A DNA stretch of 64,000 nucleotides from Martinezella tropici (GTDB lineage: Bacteria > Pseudomonadota > Alphaproteobacteria > Rhizobiales > Rhizobiaceae): the NCBI RefSeq assembly GCF_008370325.1, contig NZ_VNIP01000015.1, forward strand, positions 62,001 to 126,000, written 5' to 3'. The translations under genes were made by a program, and so were the position numbers. Positions 8,488-17,136 of the stretch are shown piece by piece (the first letter of the stretch is position 1; each line of letters begins with the position of its first letter). The notes under the pieces are model-generated. The model saw nothing but the letters and a program-made list of their open reading frames with translations, ran no database searches and was not told the DNA's origin.

Positions 8488-8649
8488 TCAGTTCGCCGCC
8501 GTCGGCCAGCCGCCGGTATCCGCAGGTCTTGTCACGTCGACCATCATCTGGATGAGGTCGTAGCCGAACATCGATCCGGCCAGTTTGATGGCGATGATGG
8601 CTGCGCTTAAAAGTGCAAGCCCGCCGATGATTCTGTCGCCTTTCTTCAC
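8488..8649 (-). CDS. Small single-span membrane protein
   Basis: This is a 53-codon frame on the minus strand from GTG at 8649, with GGGGA eight bases upstream. The N-terminus is basic (VKKGDR), followed by a hydrophobic span (IIGGLALLSAAIIAIKLAGSMFG) and a short polar tail ending TGGWPTAAN. The ribosome-binding site and the single transmembrane segment argue for a real gene. Function is unknown. It is 91 bases downstream of the LysE gene on the same strand. Confidence 0.55.
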   Translation of the reverse strand: MKKGDRIIGGLALLSAAIIAIKLAGSMFGYDLIQMMVDVTRPADTGGWPTAAN

Positions 8650-8740
8650 GGCCCGCTTCCCCCGACGTCTCGTGAATGCCGCGTTATTCGCGGCGGCAAA
8701 GACTATATCGCGTTTTGTGCGAAGCGCTACAGGGGTGCGC

Positions 8741-9352
8741 TCACGCCGCCAATCGCCCGGCTGCGATGAGCAGCAGGCCGCCGGCAATGCCTTCGATCCA
8801 TCTCCGCCGGCGATCGCTGAACCTTCCGCGGGAGCCGACAGCCGCGATGGCGAGGCTGAGCACGGCATAGACGATGCCGCATAGGCCGATGAAGACAGCG
8901 GAGAGAAGGCAGGCCTGCAGCATGATGCTCTGATCATGGCTCATGAACTGCGGCAGGATGGCGAAATAGATCATCATGCCCTTGGGATTGAGAACGGCCG
9001 TCAGGAAGCCACGGCGAAACCTGTTGGTCGCGGCTTTTGAAGACGGCGGCGGAATACGGCTGTGTTTCATGGATGACGCGATGAGCCGGAAGGCGAGGTA
9101 GCTCAGATAGGCGATTCCCAGCCAGCGCAGCGCCGCAAACAAGAGGGGCGAGGCCGCGATGATGGCTGCCACGCCGAGGGCAGCCAGCGTGGAATGGGCG
9201 ATGTAGCCGATGCAGATGCCGGCCGTCGAACGCAGTCCGGCGATAGCGCCATCGGAGATCGTCTGTGATGCCACGAACAGCATATCCGGCCCCGGCGTGC
9301 AGATGAGAGGCAGGACGGTGGCTGCAAAAAGAAGAAGATTGGCGTTTTCCAT
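8741..9352 (-). CDS. LysE/RhtB family amino-acid exporter
   Basis: The protein has 203 residues from ATG at 9352. It has about six hydrophobic segments and the family hallmarks CTPGPDMLFVASQTISDG near the N-terminus, GLRSTAGICIGYIAHS, LRWLGIAYLSYLAFRL, and FRRGFLTAVLNPKGMMIYFAILPQF in the middle. The family exports amino acids or homoserine lactones across the inner membrane. It is divergent from an Lrp/AsnC regulator gene 110 bases away, the usual arrangement in which the regulator controls the exporter according to its amino-acid ligand. The substrate cannot be told from the sequence. Confidence 0.9.
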   Translation of the reverse strand: MENANLLLFAATVLPLICTPGPDMLFVASQTISDGAIAGLRSTAGICIGYIAHSTLAALGVAAIIAASPLLFAALRWLGIAYLSYLAFRLIASSMKHSRIPPPSSKAATNRFRRGFLTAVLNPKGMMIYFAILPQFMSHDQSIMLQACLLSAVFIGLCGIVYAVLSLAIAAVGSRGRFSDRRRRWIEGIAGGLLLIAAGRLAA

Positions 9353-9462
9353 GGATGGAAGCCTAGAGGCTTTCTGGCGCAATCGGCTTGCAAATATGCC
9401 AATTTCTATCTGATAATTGGTATCCGAATCCAAGAAAGCTATTTTATCGGTAGGGAATGCCA

Positions 9463-9924
9463 ATGCGGCTGGATGAGATCGACAAGCGTATCTTGCGTGC
9501 GCTGCAGCGCGACGGGCGGATGCAGAATGTGGAGCTGGCAAAAGAAGTCGGGCTTTCGCCATCGCCTTGCCTGAGGCGTGTGAAGCTCCTAGAGGATGCC
9601 GGCATCATCGATCGCTATGTGGCGGTCGTGAATCCGGTCAAGGCGGGCCTGCCGCTTTCGATGTTCGCCCGAGTCTGGCTGACGGCGCAGGATGCGGAAA
9701 CGATCGATCATTTTATCAGCGCCATGAAAAAACTGCCCGAGGTGATGGAATGCTACATCATGCTTGGCGAAAGCGATGCGCTGCTGCGCGTCGCCGTTTC
9801 GGATCTCGATGACTACAGGCGCTTTCAGTCCACACATCTGACGAAGGTCAACGGTATCCAGAACGTCAAGACCGACGTGCCGAGCCAGATTGTCAAACAG
9901 ACCTACGCTTTGCCCCTGCGCTGA
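9463..9924 (+). CDS. Lrp/AsnC family transcriptional regulator
   Basis: The protein has 153 residues. The N-terminal winged helix reads LDEIDKRILRALQRDGRMQ ... LAKEVGLSPSPCLRRVKLLE, and the C-terminal RAM domain has MECYIMLGESDALLRVAVSDLDDY and NGIQNVKTDVPSQIVKQT. I prefer the ATG at 9463, with AGGGA seven bases upstream; an ATG at 9457 is also in frame but touches that site. It likely controls the divergent exporter gene. Confidence 0.93.
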   Translation: MRLDEIDKRILRALQRDGRMQNVELAKEVGLSPSPCLRRVKLLEDAGIIDRYVAVVNPVKAGLPLSMFARVWLTAQDAETIDHFISAMKKLPEVMECYIMLGESDALLRVAVSDLDDYRRFQSTHLTKVNGIQNVKTDVPSQIVKQTYALPLR

Positions 9925-9962
9925 TAGGTTTGTTTCGCAGCCGTATCGCAATCCCTACATAA

Positions 9963-9994
9963 GAAAAACCCGCCAGCTGCAATGCAGCGGCGGG
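9963..9994 (-). terminator. Terminator of the aap operon
   Basis: On the minus strand the arms CCCGCCGCTGCA and TGCAGCTGGCGGG fold into a long hairpin followed by TTTTT. It lies 27 bases past the aapP stop. Confidence 0.85.
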
Positions 9995-10021
9995 TTCTCC
10001 CTTGTCGAACAGTTTGCTCGA

Positions 10022-10795
10022 TTAGTGCAGAATCTGGCTCAGGAATAGCTTGGTGCGTTCATGCTGCGGGTTGTCGAAGAATTCCTTCGGCGAATTCTGT
10101 TCGACGATCTGGCCCTGGTCCATGAAGATGACGCGATTGGCGACCTGGCGGGCAAAGCCCATTTCATGGGTCACGCAGAGCATGGTCATACCTTCTTCGG
10201 CAAGGCCGACCATCGTGTCGAGCACTTCCTTGATCATTTCCGGATCGAGCGCCGAGGTCGGCTCGTCGAACAGCATGATCTTCGGGTTCATGCAGAGCGA
10301 GCGGGCGATCGCCACGCGCTGCTGCTGGCCGCCGGAAAGCTGGCCGGGATATTTCTTTGCCTGTTCGGGAATCTTGACGCGCTTGAGGAAGTGCATGGCG
10401 ACTTCTTCCGCCTGCTTCTTTGGCATCTTGCGCACCCAGATCGGCGCCAGCGTGCAGTTTTCCAGAATGGTCAGGTGTGGGAACAGATTGAAGTGCTGAA
10501 AAACCATGCCGACTTCGCGGCGCACTTCGTCGATTTTCTTCAGATCGTTGGTGAGCTCGACGCCATCGACGATGATCTGGCCCTTCTGGTGCTCTTCCAG
10601 GCGGTTGATGCAGCGGATCATCGTCGACTTGCCCGAGCCTGATGGGCCGGCGATGACGATGCGCTCGCCGCGCATGACTTTCAGGTTGATATCGCGCAGC
10701 ACGTGGAAGTCGCCATACCACTTGTTCAAGTTGATCATATCGACCGCGACCTCGGTCTCGGAAACGGTCATTTTTTTCGATTGGGCTTCAGCCAT
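10022..10795 (-). CDS. aapP: General L-amino acid ABC transporter, ATP-binding protein AapP
   Basis: The protein has 257 residues. It shows Walker A GPSGSGKST, the Q-loop VFQHFNLFPHLT, the signature LSGGQQQRVAIARSL, Walker B IMLFDEPTSALDPE and the switch CVTHEMGFA. The short N-terminal extension before MINLNKWYGDFHVL is typical of AapP. It powers uptake through AapQM of amino acids delivered by AapJ. It is the last gene of the operon, 18 bases after aapM, with GAGGGA upstream of the ATG. Confidence 0.96.
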   Translation of the reverse strand: MAEAQSKKMTVSETEVAVDMINLNKWYGDFHVLRDINLKVMRGERIVIAGPSGSGKSTMIRCINRLEEHQKGQIIVDGVELTNDLKKIDEVRREVGMVFQHFNLFPHLTILENCTLAPIWVRKMPKKQAEEVAMHFLKRVKIPEQAKKYPGQLSGGQQQRVAIARSLCMNPKIMLFDEPTSALDPEMIKEVLDTMVGLAEEGMTMLCVTHEMGFARQVANRVIFMDQGQIVEQNSPKEFFDNPQHERTKLFLSQILH

Positions 10796-10813
10796 TTTAT
10801 ATTTCCCTCAATT

Positions 10814-11968
10814 TTATCGCTTGTGGCCGGTGTCGAGATGGCGTTCCACGAACCCTGAATAGCGTGACATGCCGAAGCAGAACAGCCAAAAAACGAAGCC
10901 GGCGAAAACAAGACCCGTGACGGGGGTCACCGCAGTCGCCCAGGTGGCATCCGCGAAGTTCTGACGGACGATGCCGAGCAGGTCGAACATGCCGATGATC
11001 GCAACGAGCGACGTGTCCTTGAACATGCCGATATAGGTGTTGACGATGCCGGGAATGACCAGCTTGATCGCCTGCGGCAAGATGATCAGCCGCATCTTCT
11101 GCCAATAGCCAAGGCCGAGCGAGTCGGCTCCTTCGAACTGACCCTTCGGTATCGCCTGCAGGCCGCCGCGAATGACCTCCGCCATATAAGCCGAGGTGAA
11201 GATCGCAACGCCGACCACGGCGCGCAGCAGCTTATCGACAGTCCAGCCTTGCGGCATGAAGAGCGGCAGCATATAGCTCGCCATGAACAGCACCGTGATC
11301 AGCGGCACGCCGCGGATGATTTCGATGAAGGCCACGCACAGCATGCGAAGGATGGGCAGTTTCGACCGGCGTCCCAGCGCAAGCAGGATGCCGAATGGAA
11401 ATGATACCGCGATTGCGACGAAGGCGATCACCAGCGTCACGAGCAGACCGCCCCATCTCTCTGTTTCCACGGTCTCAAGGCCGAAGCCGCCATGCAGCAG
11501 GAAGAACGAGATAACCGGCAGCACGAAGAATGCCAGGATTGCATTCAATCCTTTCCTGGGAACCGACGGCATCAGGAGCGGCACGAAGGCAATGATCGCC
11601 AGGATAATGACGAGAACCGGCCGCCAGCGCTCGTCCGGCGGATAGAGACCAAACATGAAGATGACGAACTTCGAACGGACGAAGGCCCAGCAGGCGGCAT
11701 TCCAGCCGTCCGGCTGCGTTCCGCCTTGAACCGTGGTGGCACAGAATGTGCGGTCGGTCCCGTTCCAAACTGCCTGTATGAACAGCCAATTGACTAGATG
11801 CGGGATCGCCCAGGCAAGGAAGGCGATGGCAAGCACGGTCAGAACGATGTCCTTCGGCGTGGCGAAGAGGTTCTTTTTCAACCAGTGCCATGCGCCTCTT
11901 TCCCCGGCGGGTGCGGGCTGTGCCACGAGCAGTGTCTTGCTGACGAAGTGTTGATCTACGCTCGACAT
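10814..11968 (-). CDS. aapM: General L-amino acid ABC transporter permease AapM
   Basis: The protein has 384 residues with many hydrophobic segments and the permease EAA-type motif near the C-terminus (GADSLGLGYWQKMRLIILPQ). An N-terminal cytoplasmic stretch of about 40 residues and a large periplasmic insert with paired cysteines (CATTVQGGTQPDGWNAACW) are characteristic of AapM. It forms the inner-membrane channel with AapQ. Its ATG follows the aapQ stop by one base, so translation is probably coupled; GGAGAGA precedes it. Confidence 0.95.
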   Translation of the reverse strand: MSSVDQHFVSKTLLVAQPAPAGERGAWHWLKKNLFATPKDIVLTVLAIAFLAWAIPHLVNWLFIQAVWNGTDRTFCATTVQGGTQPDGWNAACWAFVRSKFVIFMFGLYPPDERWRPVLVIILAIIAFVPLLMPSVPRKGLNAILAFFVLPVISFFLLHGGFGLETVETERWGGLLVTLVIAFVAIAVSFPFGILLALGRRSKLPILRMLCVAFIEIIRGVPLITVLFMASYMLPLFMPQGWTVDKLLRAVVGVAIFTSAYMAEVIRGGLQAIPKGQFEGADSLGLGYWQKMRLIILPQAIKLVIPGIVNTYIGMFKDTSLVAIIGMFDLLGIVRQNFADATWATAVTPVTGLVFAGFVFWLFCFGMSRYSGFVERHLDTGHKR

Positions 11969-11969
11969 C

Positions 11970-13163
11970 TTATCTCTCCACCAGGGCCATCTTGGCGTTG
12001 AACCAGTTCATGAACAGCGACGTTACGATGCTCAAGACGAGATAGATGACCATCCAGATGATGACGACTTCGACCGCTCGGCCGGACTGGTTGAGGATCA
12101 CGCCGCCGACGGCGACGAGATCGGCATAGCCGATGGCGATGGCGAGAGACGAGTTCTTGATGAGATTGAGATATTGGCTCGTCAGCGGTGGAATGATGAT
12201 GCGCAACGCCTGAGGAATGACGACAAGCCGGGTAACGGCGGTTGCGCGAAGCCCGAGTGCGCCCGCCGCTTCCGACTGGCCCTTCGGCACGCCGCGAATG
12301 CCGGCGCGTACGATCTCGGCAATATAGGATGCGGTATAGAGCGAAAGCGCAAGCAGAAGCGCGATGAATTCCGGTCCCACGACCGTTCCGCCGGTGAGAT
12401 TGAATTTGCCGGCAACGGGATAGTCGAAGGAAAGCGGCATGCCTGCCGCCAGGAAGACGAGCAGCGGCAGGCCGATCAAGATGCTGAGCGACACCCAGAT
12501 GGTGTGGAATTGCTGCCCGGTTGCCGCCTGACGTTTATGTGCCCAGCGCGCCACGAAAAATACGGCTGCTATGGCGACGAGGAGCGCAACGCCGACAGCC
12601 CACATGCCGGCGGCGAATATCGGGCTCGGAAAGGCGAGGCCGCGATTGCTGAGATAGCTGGAGAACGGCAGATGTACGGCATCGCGGGCCTGTGGCAGCA
12701 ACACCAGAACACCGCTGTACCAGAAGAAGATGACGAGCAGCGGCGGGATGTTGCGGAAGATTTCGACATAGGCTTGGGAAAGCTTCGCAATCAGCCAGTT
12801 ATTCGAAAGCCTGCCGATGCCGATGATGAAGCCGACGATGGTCGCGGCGATGATACCCACAAACGATATCAGAAGCGTGTTGAGCACGCCGACGATGATG
12901 GCGGTGAGGTTGGTGGAGTCGCTGGAATAGGGGATGAGAGCCTGTCCCAGATTGAAGCCTGCACGGCCTTCGAGAAAGTCAAAACCGAAGGAGCGGTTCA
13001 ATGAGTGAAGATTGTCGATCGTATTCGTGACGATGAACCAGCAGAGGCCGGCCAGAATGATAATCGTGATGGCCTGATAAAATGCACCCCTGACTTTAGG
13101 GTCGTATAGCGCCGCCGATAGGGGGGAGCGCTCGCCTTCAGGCGAATTTGCTGTAATTGCCAT
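11970..13163 (-). CDS. aapQ: General L-amino acid ABC transporter permease AapQ
   Basis: The protein has 397 residues, a multi-span permease with the large insert between early membrane segments that marks AapQ-type proteins. The EAA-like loop reads GQSEAAGALGLRATAVTRLVVIPQ near residue 320. It pairs with AapM. The start ATG at 13163 lies 94 bases after aapJ; this gap holds a stable hairpin that may lower expression of the permeases relative to the binding protein. Confidence 0.95.
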   Translation of the reverse strand: MAITANSPEGERSPLSAALYDPKVRGAFYQAITIIILAGLCWFIVTNTIDNLHSLNRSFGFDFLEGRAGFNLGQALIPYSSDSTNLTAIIVGVLNTLLISFVGIIAATIVGFIIGIGRLSNNWLIAKLSQAYVEIFRNIPPLLVIFFWYSGVLVLLPQARDAVHLPFSSYLSNRGLAFPSPIFAAGMWAVGVALLVAIAAVFFVARWAHKRQAATGQQFHTIWVSLSILIGLPLLVFLAAGMPLSFDYPVAGKFNLTGGTVVGPEFIALLLALSLYTASYIAEIVRAGIRGVPKGQSEAAGALGLRATAVTRLVVIPQALRIIIPPLTSQYLNLIKNSSLAIAIGYADLVAVGGVILNQSGRAVEVVIIWMVIYLVLSIVTSLFMNWFNAKMALVER

Positions 13164-13211
13164 GCAGATTTTTTCCCCAATTTGCCCGTTTCAGGCTTGT
13201 TTTCTTGAGGT

Positions 13212-13237
13212 GAGAAAGGCGGTTTGCCGCCTTTCTC
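13212..13237 (-). promoter_or_regulatory. Hairpin between aapJ and aapQ
   Basis: GAGAAAGGCGG and CCGCCTTTCTC form a perfect 11-bp stem with a four-base loop and no clear T run after it. Such hairpins behind binding-protein genes commonly stabilise the upstream message or partly terminate transcription, giving more binding protein than permease. This role is inferred from position. Confidence 0.6.
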
Positions 13238-13257
13238 CGATAGTTGGGCTATTTCGC

Positions 13258-14283
13258 TTAGCGGACTGGGGGCGCGTACTGGATGCCGCCCTTGTTCCAC
13301 AGGGCGTTGAGGCCGCGGGCAATCTTCAGCGGGCTGCCTGCACCGATGTTGCGGTCGAAGATTTCGCCGTAGTTACCGACGCCCTTGATCACATTGTAGG
13401 CCCAGTCGTTGGTGAGACCCAGGTCCGTGCCGATCTTGGAGCCCTGCTCGGCGCCGAGGAAGCGCTTGATGTCCGGGTTGGCCGAACCCTTCATCTCGTC
13501 GACGTTTTTCTGCGTGATGCCAAATTCTTCGGCATTAACAAGCGCATAGGCCGTCCAGCTGACGATATTGAACCACTGGTCGTCACCCTGGCGAACGGCC
13601 GGGCCAAGCGGCTCCTTGGAGATGATTTCGGGCAGAACGACGTTGTCGTCCGGGTTCTTCAGCGTCAGTCGCAGCGAATAGAGGCCGGATTGGTCTGTCG
13701 TGTAGACGTCGCAACGCCCGGAGTCATAAGCGGTGTTGACTTCTTCGAGCTTGTCGAAGACCACCGGGTTGTACTGCAGGTTGTTGGTCTTGAAGTAGTC
13801 GGCAAGGTTGAGTTCGGTCGTCGTGCCGGATTGAACGCAGACGGCCGCACCCGAAAGCTCGAGCGCCGACTTTACGTTCAGCTCCTTGCGAACCATGAAG
13901 CCCTGGCCGTCGTAATAGGTGACGGGGCGGAACTTGAGGCCAAGTGCGGTGTCGCGGTTGATGGTCCAGGTCGTGTTGCGCGACAGCACGTCGATTTCGC
14001 CCGACTGCAGGGCCGTGAAGCGGTCTTTGGCGCTGAGGGGCGTATATTTGACCTTGGTCGGATCGCCGAAGACAGCCGAAGCAACCGCACGGCAGAAGTC
14101 GATGTCGAAACCTGCCCAGTTGCCGGATGCATCGGGCTGCGCAAAGCCGAGAAGGCCGGTATTCACGCCGCATTGAACGAAGCCCTTGGCCTTTACGTCG
14201 CCCAGCGTCGAGGCCGAAGCACCCGACGCGGTGTAGGCCAATGCTGCGACTCCGAGGAATGCGGAGAGAGCAAACTTTTTCAT
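13258..14283 (-). CDS. aapJ: General L-amino acid ABC transporter, periplasmic binding protein AapJ
   Basis: The protein has 341 residues with a signal peptide (MKKFALSAFLGVAALAYTASGASA). The mature protein has the family 3 solute-binding fold, with CGVNTGLLGFAQPDASGNWAGFDIDFCRAVA near the start and GVGNYGEIFDRNIG near the end. It binds a broad range of L-amino acids in the periplasm and hands them to AapQM. It is the first gene of aapJQMP and diverges from metC across a 370-base gap that must hold its promoter. Confidence 0.96.
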   Translation of the reverse strand: MKKFALSAFLGVAALAYTASGASASTLGDVKAKGFVQCGVNTGLLGFAQPDASGNWAGFDIDFCRAVASAVFGDPTKVKYTPLSAKDRFTALQSGEIDVLSRNTTWTINRDTALGLKFRPVTYYDGQGFMVRKELNVKSALELSGAAVCVQSGTTTELNLADYFKTNNLQYNPVVFDKLEEVNTAYDSGRCDVYTTDQSGLYSLRLTLKNPDDNVVLPEIISKEPLGPAVRQGDDQWFNIVSWTAYALVNAEEFGITQKNVDEMKGSANPDIKRFLGAEQGSKIGTDLGLTNDWAYNVIKGVGNYGEIFDRNIGAGSPLKIARGLNALWNKGGIQYAPPVR

Positions 14284-14582
14284 TTTCCCAACCTTTGTCT
14301 ATTTGTTTTATAGTTAAACTGTATCGCTTCCGAAGCAGGTTCCTAGAGAACCACGTTCCTTCCCTTCTCGGTGCGAGTGATCCTATCACAGTCGCAAATG
14401 GTGTAGCGGTCAAGAGATCGTCTCAATAATTGCGGATTTATTCGGCATTTTTGCCCTTCGCGGCTGAAAAATTGGCGTTTGGCGCCAAAATGGGCGGCAT
14501 TCTGCCAAAAAACTGCGCGAAATTGGAGTTTTTTCAATAGTTTCGTTATTTTAGCCTTCGAATAAAAAGCGCTGAGGAAAGG

Positions 14583-14645
14583 ATCGGGGTTGACCCCACC
14601 GGACTTGCCCGCCACAAATCCGGTTTCCTACAGCGCCAAAGGCAT
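14583..14645 (+). promoter_or_regulatory. Probable SAM-II (metA-type) riboswitch upstream of metC
   Basis: The leader has the elements GGGGTTGACCCC, ACCGGACTTGCC, GCCACAAATCCGGT and finally GCGCCAAAGG. They resemble the compact alphaproteobacterial SAM-II aptamer, which occurs ahead of metA and metC and whose last segment contains the ribosome-binding site. Here AAAGG ends 11 bases before the metC ATG, as that mechanism needs. Some positions deviate from the consensus I remember, so this call rests on layout and context. The rest of the gap from 14284 to 14582 is AT-rich and shows no gene. Confidence 0.45.
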
Positions 14646-14653
14646 ATCCGGAC

Positions 14654-15841
14654 ATGAAAGACAAAGACACATTCCTGCAGAACGCCGGCATCAATACGCG
14701 TTTATCCCACATCGGCAATTCGCCCTTCGAGTTCCACGGATTCGTCAATCCGCCTGTCGTGCATGCTTCCACGGTGCTGTTCCCCAATGCGCGCGTCATG
14801 GAGACACACAATCAAAAATATACCTATGGAACGCGCGGCACGCCGACGACGGATGCGCTGTGCGAGGCGATCGACGCGTTGGAAGGGTCGGCTGGAACGA
14901 TCCTCGTACCGTCCGGGCTCGCGGCTGTCACCGTGCCGTTTCTCGCTTATTTGTCTGCCGGCGATCACGCCCTGATCGTTGATTCAGTCTATGGTCCGAC
15001 ACGCTTCTTCTGCGATACCATGCTGAAGCGCCTCGGCATCGAGATCGAGTACTACGATCCCATGATCGGAGCCGGCATCGAACAATTGATCAGACCGAGC
15101 ACCAAGCTGGTTCACACCGAGGCACCGGGTTCCAATACTTTCGAAATGCAGGATGTTCCCGCGATCTCGGCGGCGGCTCACCGGCATGGCTGCGTCGTCA
15201 CCATGGACAATACCTGGGCGACGCCGCTCTATTTCAAGCCGCTCGATCACGGCGTCGACGTTTCCATTCACGCGGTCACGAAATATCCGGCCGGTCATTC
15301 CGATATCCTGATGGGAACCGTTTCCGCCAATGCTGCGCATTGGAAGCAGTTGCTGGATGCGCATGGCCAGCTCGGCCTCTGCGGCGCGCCTGACGATGCC
15401 TATCAGGTGCTGCGTGGCTTGCGCACCATGGGCGTGCGCCTGGAGCGGCATCAGGAGAGCGCGCTTGCGATCGCTCAGTGGCTCGAAGGCAGGGAAGAGG
15501 TCGCGCGCGTACTGCATCCGGCGCTGCCGAGCTTCCCCGGTCATGAATTGTGGAAGCGCGACTTCAAGGGTGCAAGCGGGATCTTCTCATTCGTCCTCGC
15601 AGTCGACGATGCGCGGAAATTCAAGGCGAAGGCGCATGCCTTCCTCGATGCCTTGCGCATTTTCGGTCTCGGCTATTCCTGGGGCGGTTTCGAAAGCCTC
15701 GCTTTGCAGGTCAATCTCAACGACCGGCGCGTCACCAAGGCTCCGACGGAAGGTCCGGTCATCCGCCTGCAGATCGGCCTGGAAGACGTCGCCGATATCA
15801 AGGCGGACATTGAGAAGGGCTTCGCCGCAGCTACTGCATAA
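14654..15841 (+). CDS. metC: Cystathionine beta-lyase
   Basis: The protein has 395 residues of the Cys/Met-metabolism PLP family. Landmarks are YGTRGTPTTDALCEAID, EAPGSNTFEMQDVPAI, VVTMDNTWATPLYFKPL and the PLP lysine in HAVTKYPAGHSDILMG. The C-terminal SWGGFESLALQVNLN is typical of the beta-lyase branch. It cleaves cystathionine to homocysteine in methionine synthesis. Its stop codon lies in the first bases of an intergenic repeat. A probable SAM-responsive leader precedes it. Confidence 0.94.
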   Translation: MKDKDTFLQNAGINTRLSHIGNSPFEFHGFVNPPVVHASTVLFPNARVMETHNQKYTYGTRGTPTTDALCEAIDALEGSAGTILVPSGLAAVTVPFLAYLSAGDHALIVDSVYGPTRFFCDTMLKRLGIEIEYYDPMIGAGIEQLIRPSTKLVHTEAPGSNTFEMQDVPAISAAAHRHGCVVTMDNTWATPLYFKPLDHGVDVSIHAVTKYPAGHSDILMGTVSANAAHWKQLLDAHGQLGLCGAPDDAYQVLRGLRTMGVRLERHQESALAIAQWLEGREEVARVLHPALPSFPGHELWKRDFKGASGIFSFVLAVDDARKFKAKAHAFLDALRIFGLGYSWGGFESLALQVNLNDRRVTKAPTEGPVIRLQIGLEDVADIKADIEKGFAAATA

Positions 15842-15932
15842 TTCCTTAAATCGGGATCGATTTAAGGATAAAATTATGCAGCAGGTTTAAGGTGTTACAG
15901 CGCCGCGCGTCACATGTGACGCGCGGCGCTGT
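15835..15932. repeat. RIME-like intergenic mosaic element, copy 1
   Basis: Two palindromes lie in tandem. The first (15835-15881) runs from TGCATAATTCCTTAAATCG to TTAAGGATAAAATTATGCA. The second (15897-15932) is a perfect 36-base palindrome with arms ACAGCGCCGCGCGTCACA. The same pair occurs at 34271-34371. The size (about 100 bases) and two-palindrome plan match the rhizobial intergenic mosaic elements (RIME). The left end overlaps the metC stop codon, and the second palindrome may also act as a terminator between metC and the convergent monooxygenase gene. Confidence 0.75.
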
Positions 15933-15944
15933 GGGGAGGCTTGA

Positions 15945-17108
15945 TCAGCCGATGGCGCGATAGCCGTAGATCCAGTCCATGTCCGCCGCGAGGCTTTGCG
16001 GCGGACGAAGCGAGAGAACGAGGTCGCGCGCCATCCGGATCGGCCCGCGGGCGTGATAGGCAAATTGATTGAAGGCGGCGCGCTGGCGCAGGCGGGCGAT
16101 GCGCGGCGCTCTATGTTTCTCGTAGAGATCGAAAGCTTCCGGCAGGGGGCGTGTCGCCACCATGCCCGCCAGCTCGAAGGCATCCTCGATCGCCATGGCC
16201 GCGCCCTGAGCCGCAAACGGCATCATCGCATGCGCGGCATCGCCGATCAGGATCGCGTCGTTGCCGTTATGCCAGCGGCCGGCACCCATCTCGTAGAGCG
16301 GCCAGAAGCTCGCCTGTTCCTGTCTTTCCAGCATGTGCAGGATCGCGTCGTTCCAGCCGGAGAAGCCACGCAGCATATTCTCTCTCTGAGCCTTGCTGCC
16401 GGTGGCGTCCCAGTCATGGCTGGCACTGCTGCCGGAAACGATTGCGACCATATTGAATGCAGCATTTTCCCGGATCGGGTAGCAAACGAGATGGCTGGAG
16501 CGGCCAAGAAAGGCCGTGACGCTGCTGCGGTTCAGGATCGCCGGCGCGGATGCTTCCGGAATCGTGAAACGCCACGCGATGTTTCCCGAAAAAAGCGGCG
16601 AGGGGGCGCCGGGCACGAGTGAGCGCGTCTTCGACCAGACGCCATCGGCGCCGATGGCGAGATCAAAGTCGCGGCCAGCGATCCCATCCACCATCGTTCG
16701 GTTTTCGAGATCGATGCGTCGGCCAAGATGCAGCGTGCACAGCGCATTAGCGGCAACGGCTTCGAGAAGCGCCTTTTGCAACGTGGCGCGATGTGCCGTC
16801 CCGTAGGGTGCCCCCCACCGCTGTCTCGCAAAATTTCCGCATGGGACGGATGCGATTTGCCGCAGCGAGGCGCCGGATACCAGCTGAACCTCTTCAGGTT
16901 CCAGCCAGACGGACCGAAGCGCATCGAGCACGCCAAGCGTATCGAGGATGCGGGAAGCGTTCGGGGAGATCTGCAAGCCGGCGCCGACTTCGGTCAGCGC
17001 TTCGGCCTGTTCGAAAATATCCGATTCCATACCGTGTCTCGCCAGCGCCAGCGCTGCCGTCAATCCCGCTATTCCAGCGCCGATGATGGCCGCTCTTTTG
17101 ATCGGCAT
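15945..17108 (-). CDS. FAD-dependent aromatic monooxygenase (salicylate hydroxylase-like)
   Basis: The protein has 387 residues. The N-terminal FAD fold has GAGIAGLTAALALARHG, followed by EVGAGLQISPNASRIL. The DG motif appears as DLAIGADGVWSKTRS near residue 155 and the GD motif as ILIGDAAHAMMPFAAQGAAMAIEDAFELA near 280. These define the single-component flavin hydroxylases that use NAD(P)H and oxygen. The true substrate (salicylate, hydroxybenzoate, a urate-like compound) cannot be deduced. Confidence 0.88.
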   Translation of the reverse strand: MPIKRAAIIGAGIAGLTAALALARHGMESDIFEQAEALTEVGAGLQISPNASRILDTLGVLDALRSVWLEPEEVQLVSGASLRQIASVPCGNFARQRWGAPYGTAHRATLQKALLEAVAANALCTLHLGRRIDLENRTMVDGIAGRDFDLAIGADGVWSKTRSLVPGAPSPLFSGNIAWRFTIPEASAPAILNRSSVTAFLGRSSHLVCYPIRENAAFNMVAIVSGSSASHDWDATGSKAQRENMLRGFSGWNDAILHMLERQEQASFWPLYEMGAGRWHNGNDAILIGDAAHAMMPFAAQGAAMAIEDAFELAGMVATRPLPEAFDLYEKHRAPRIARLRQRAAFNQFAYHARGPIRMARDLVLSLRPPQSLAADMDWIYGYRAIG

Positions 17109-17136
17109 CGATTATGTCCGATCGGAATCGACGGGA

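Noticed and set aside
14400..14580. AT-rich stretch between aapJ and metC as a small RNA gene
   Set aside because: No hairpin with a T run or promoter pair was convincing; it more likely holds the promoters of the two divergent units.
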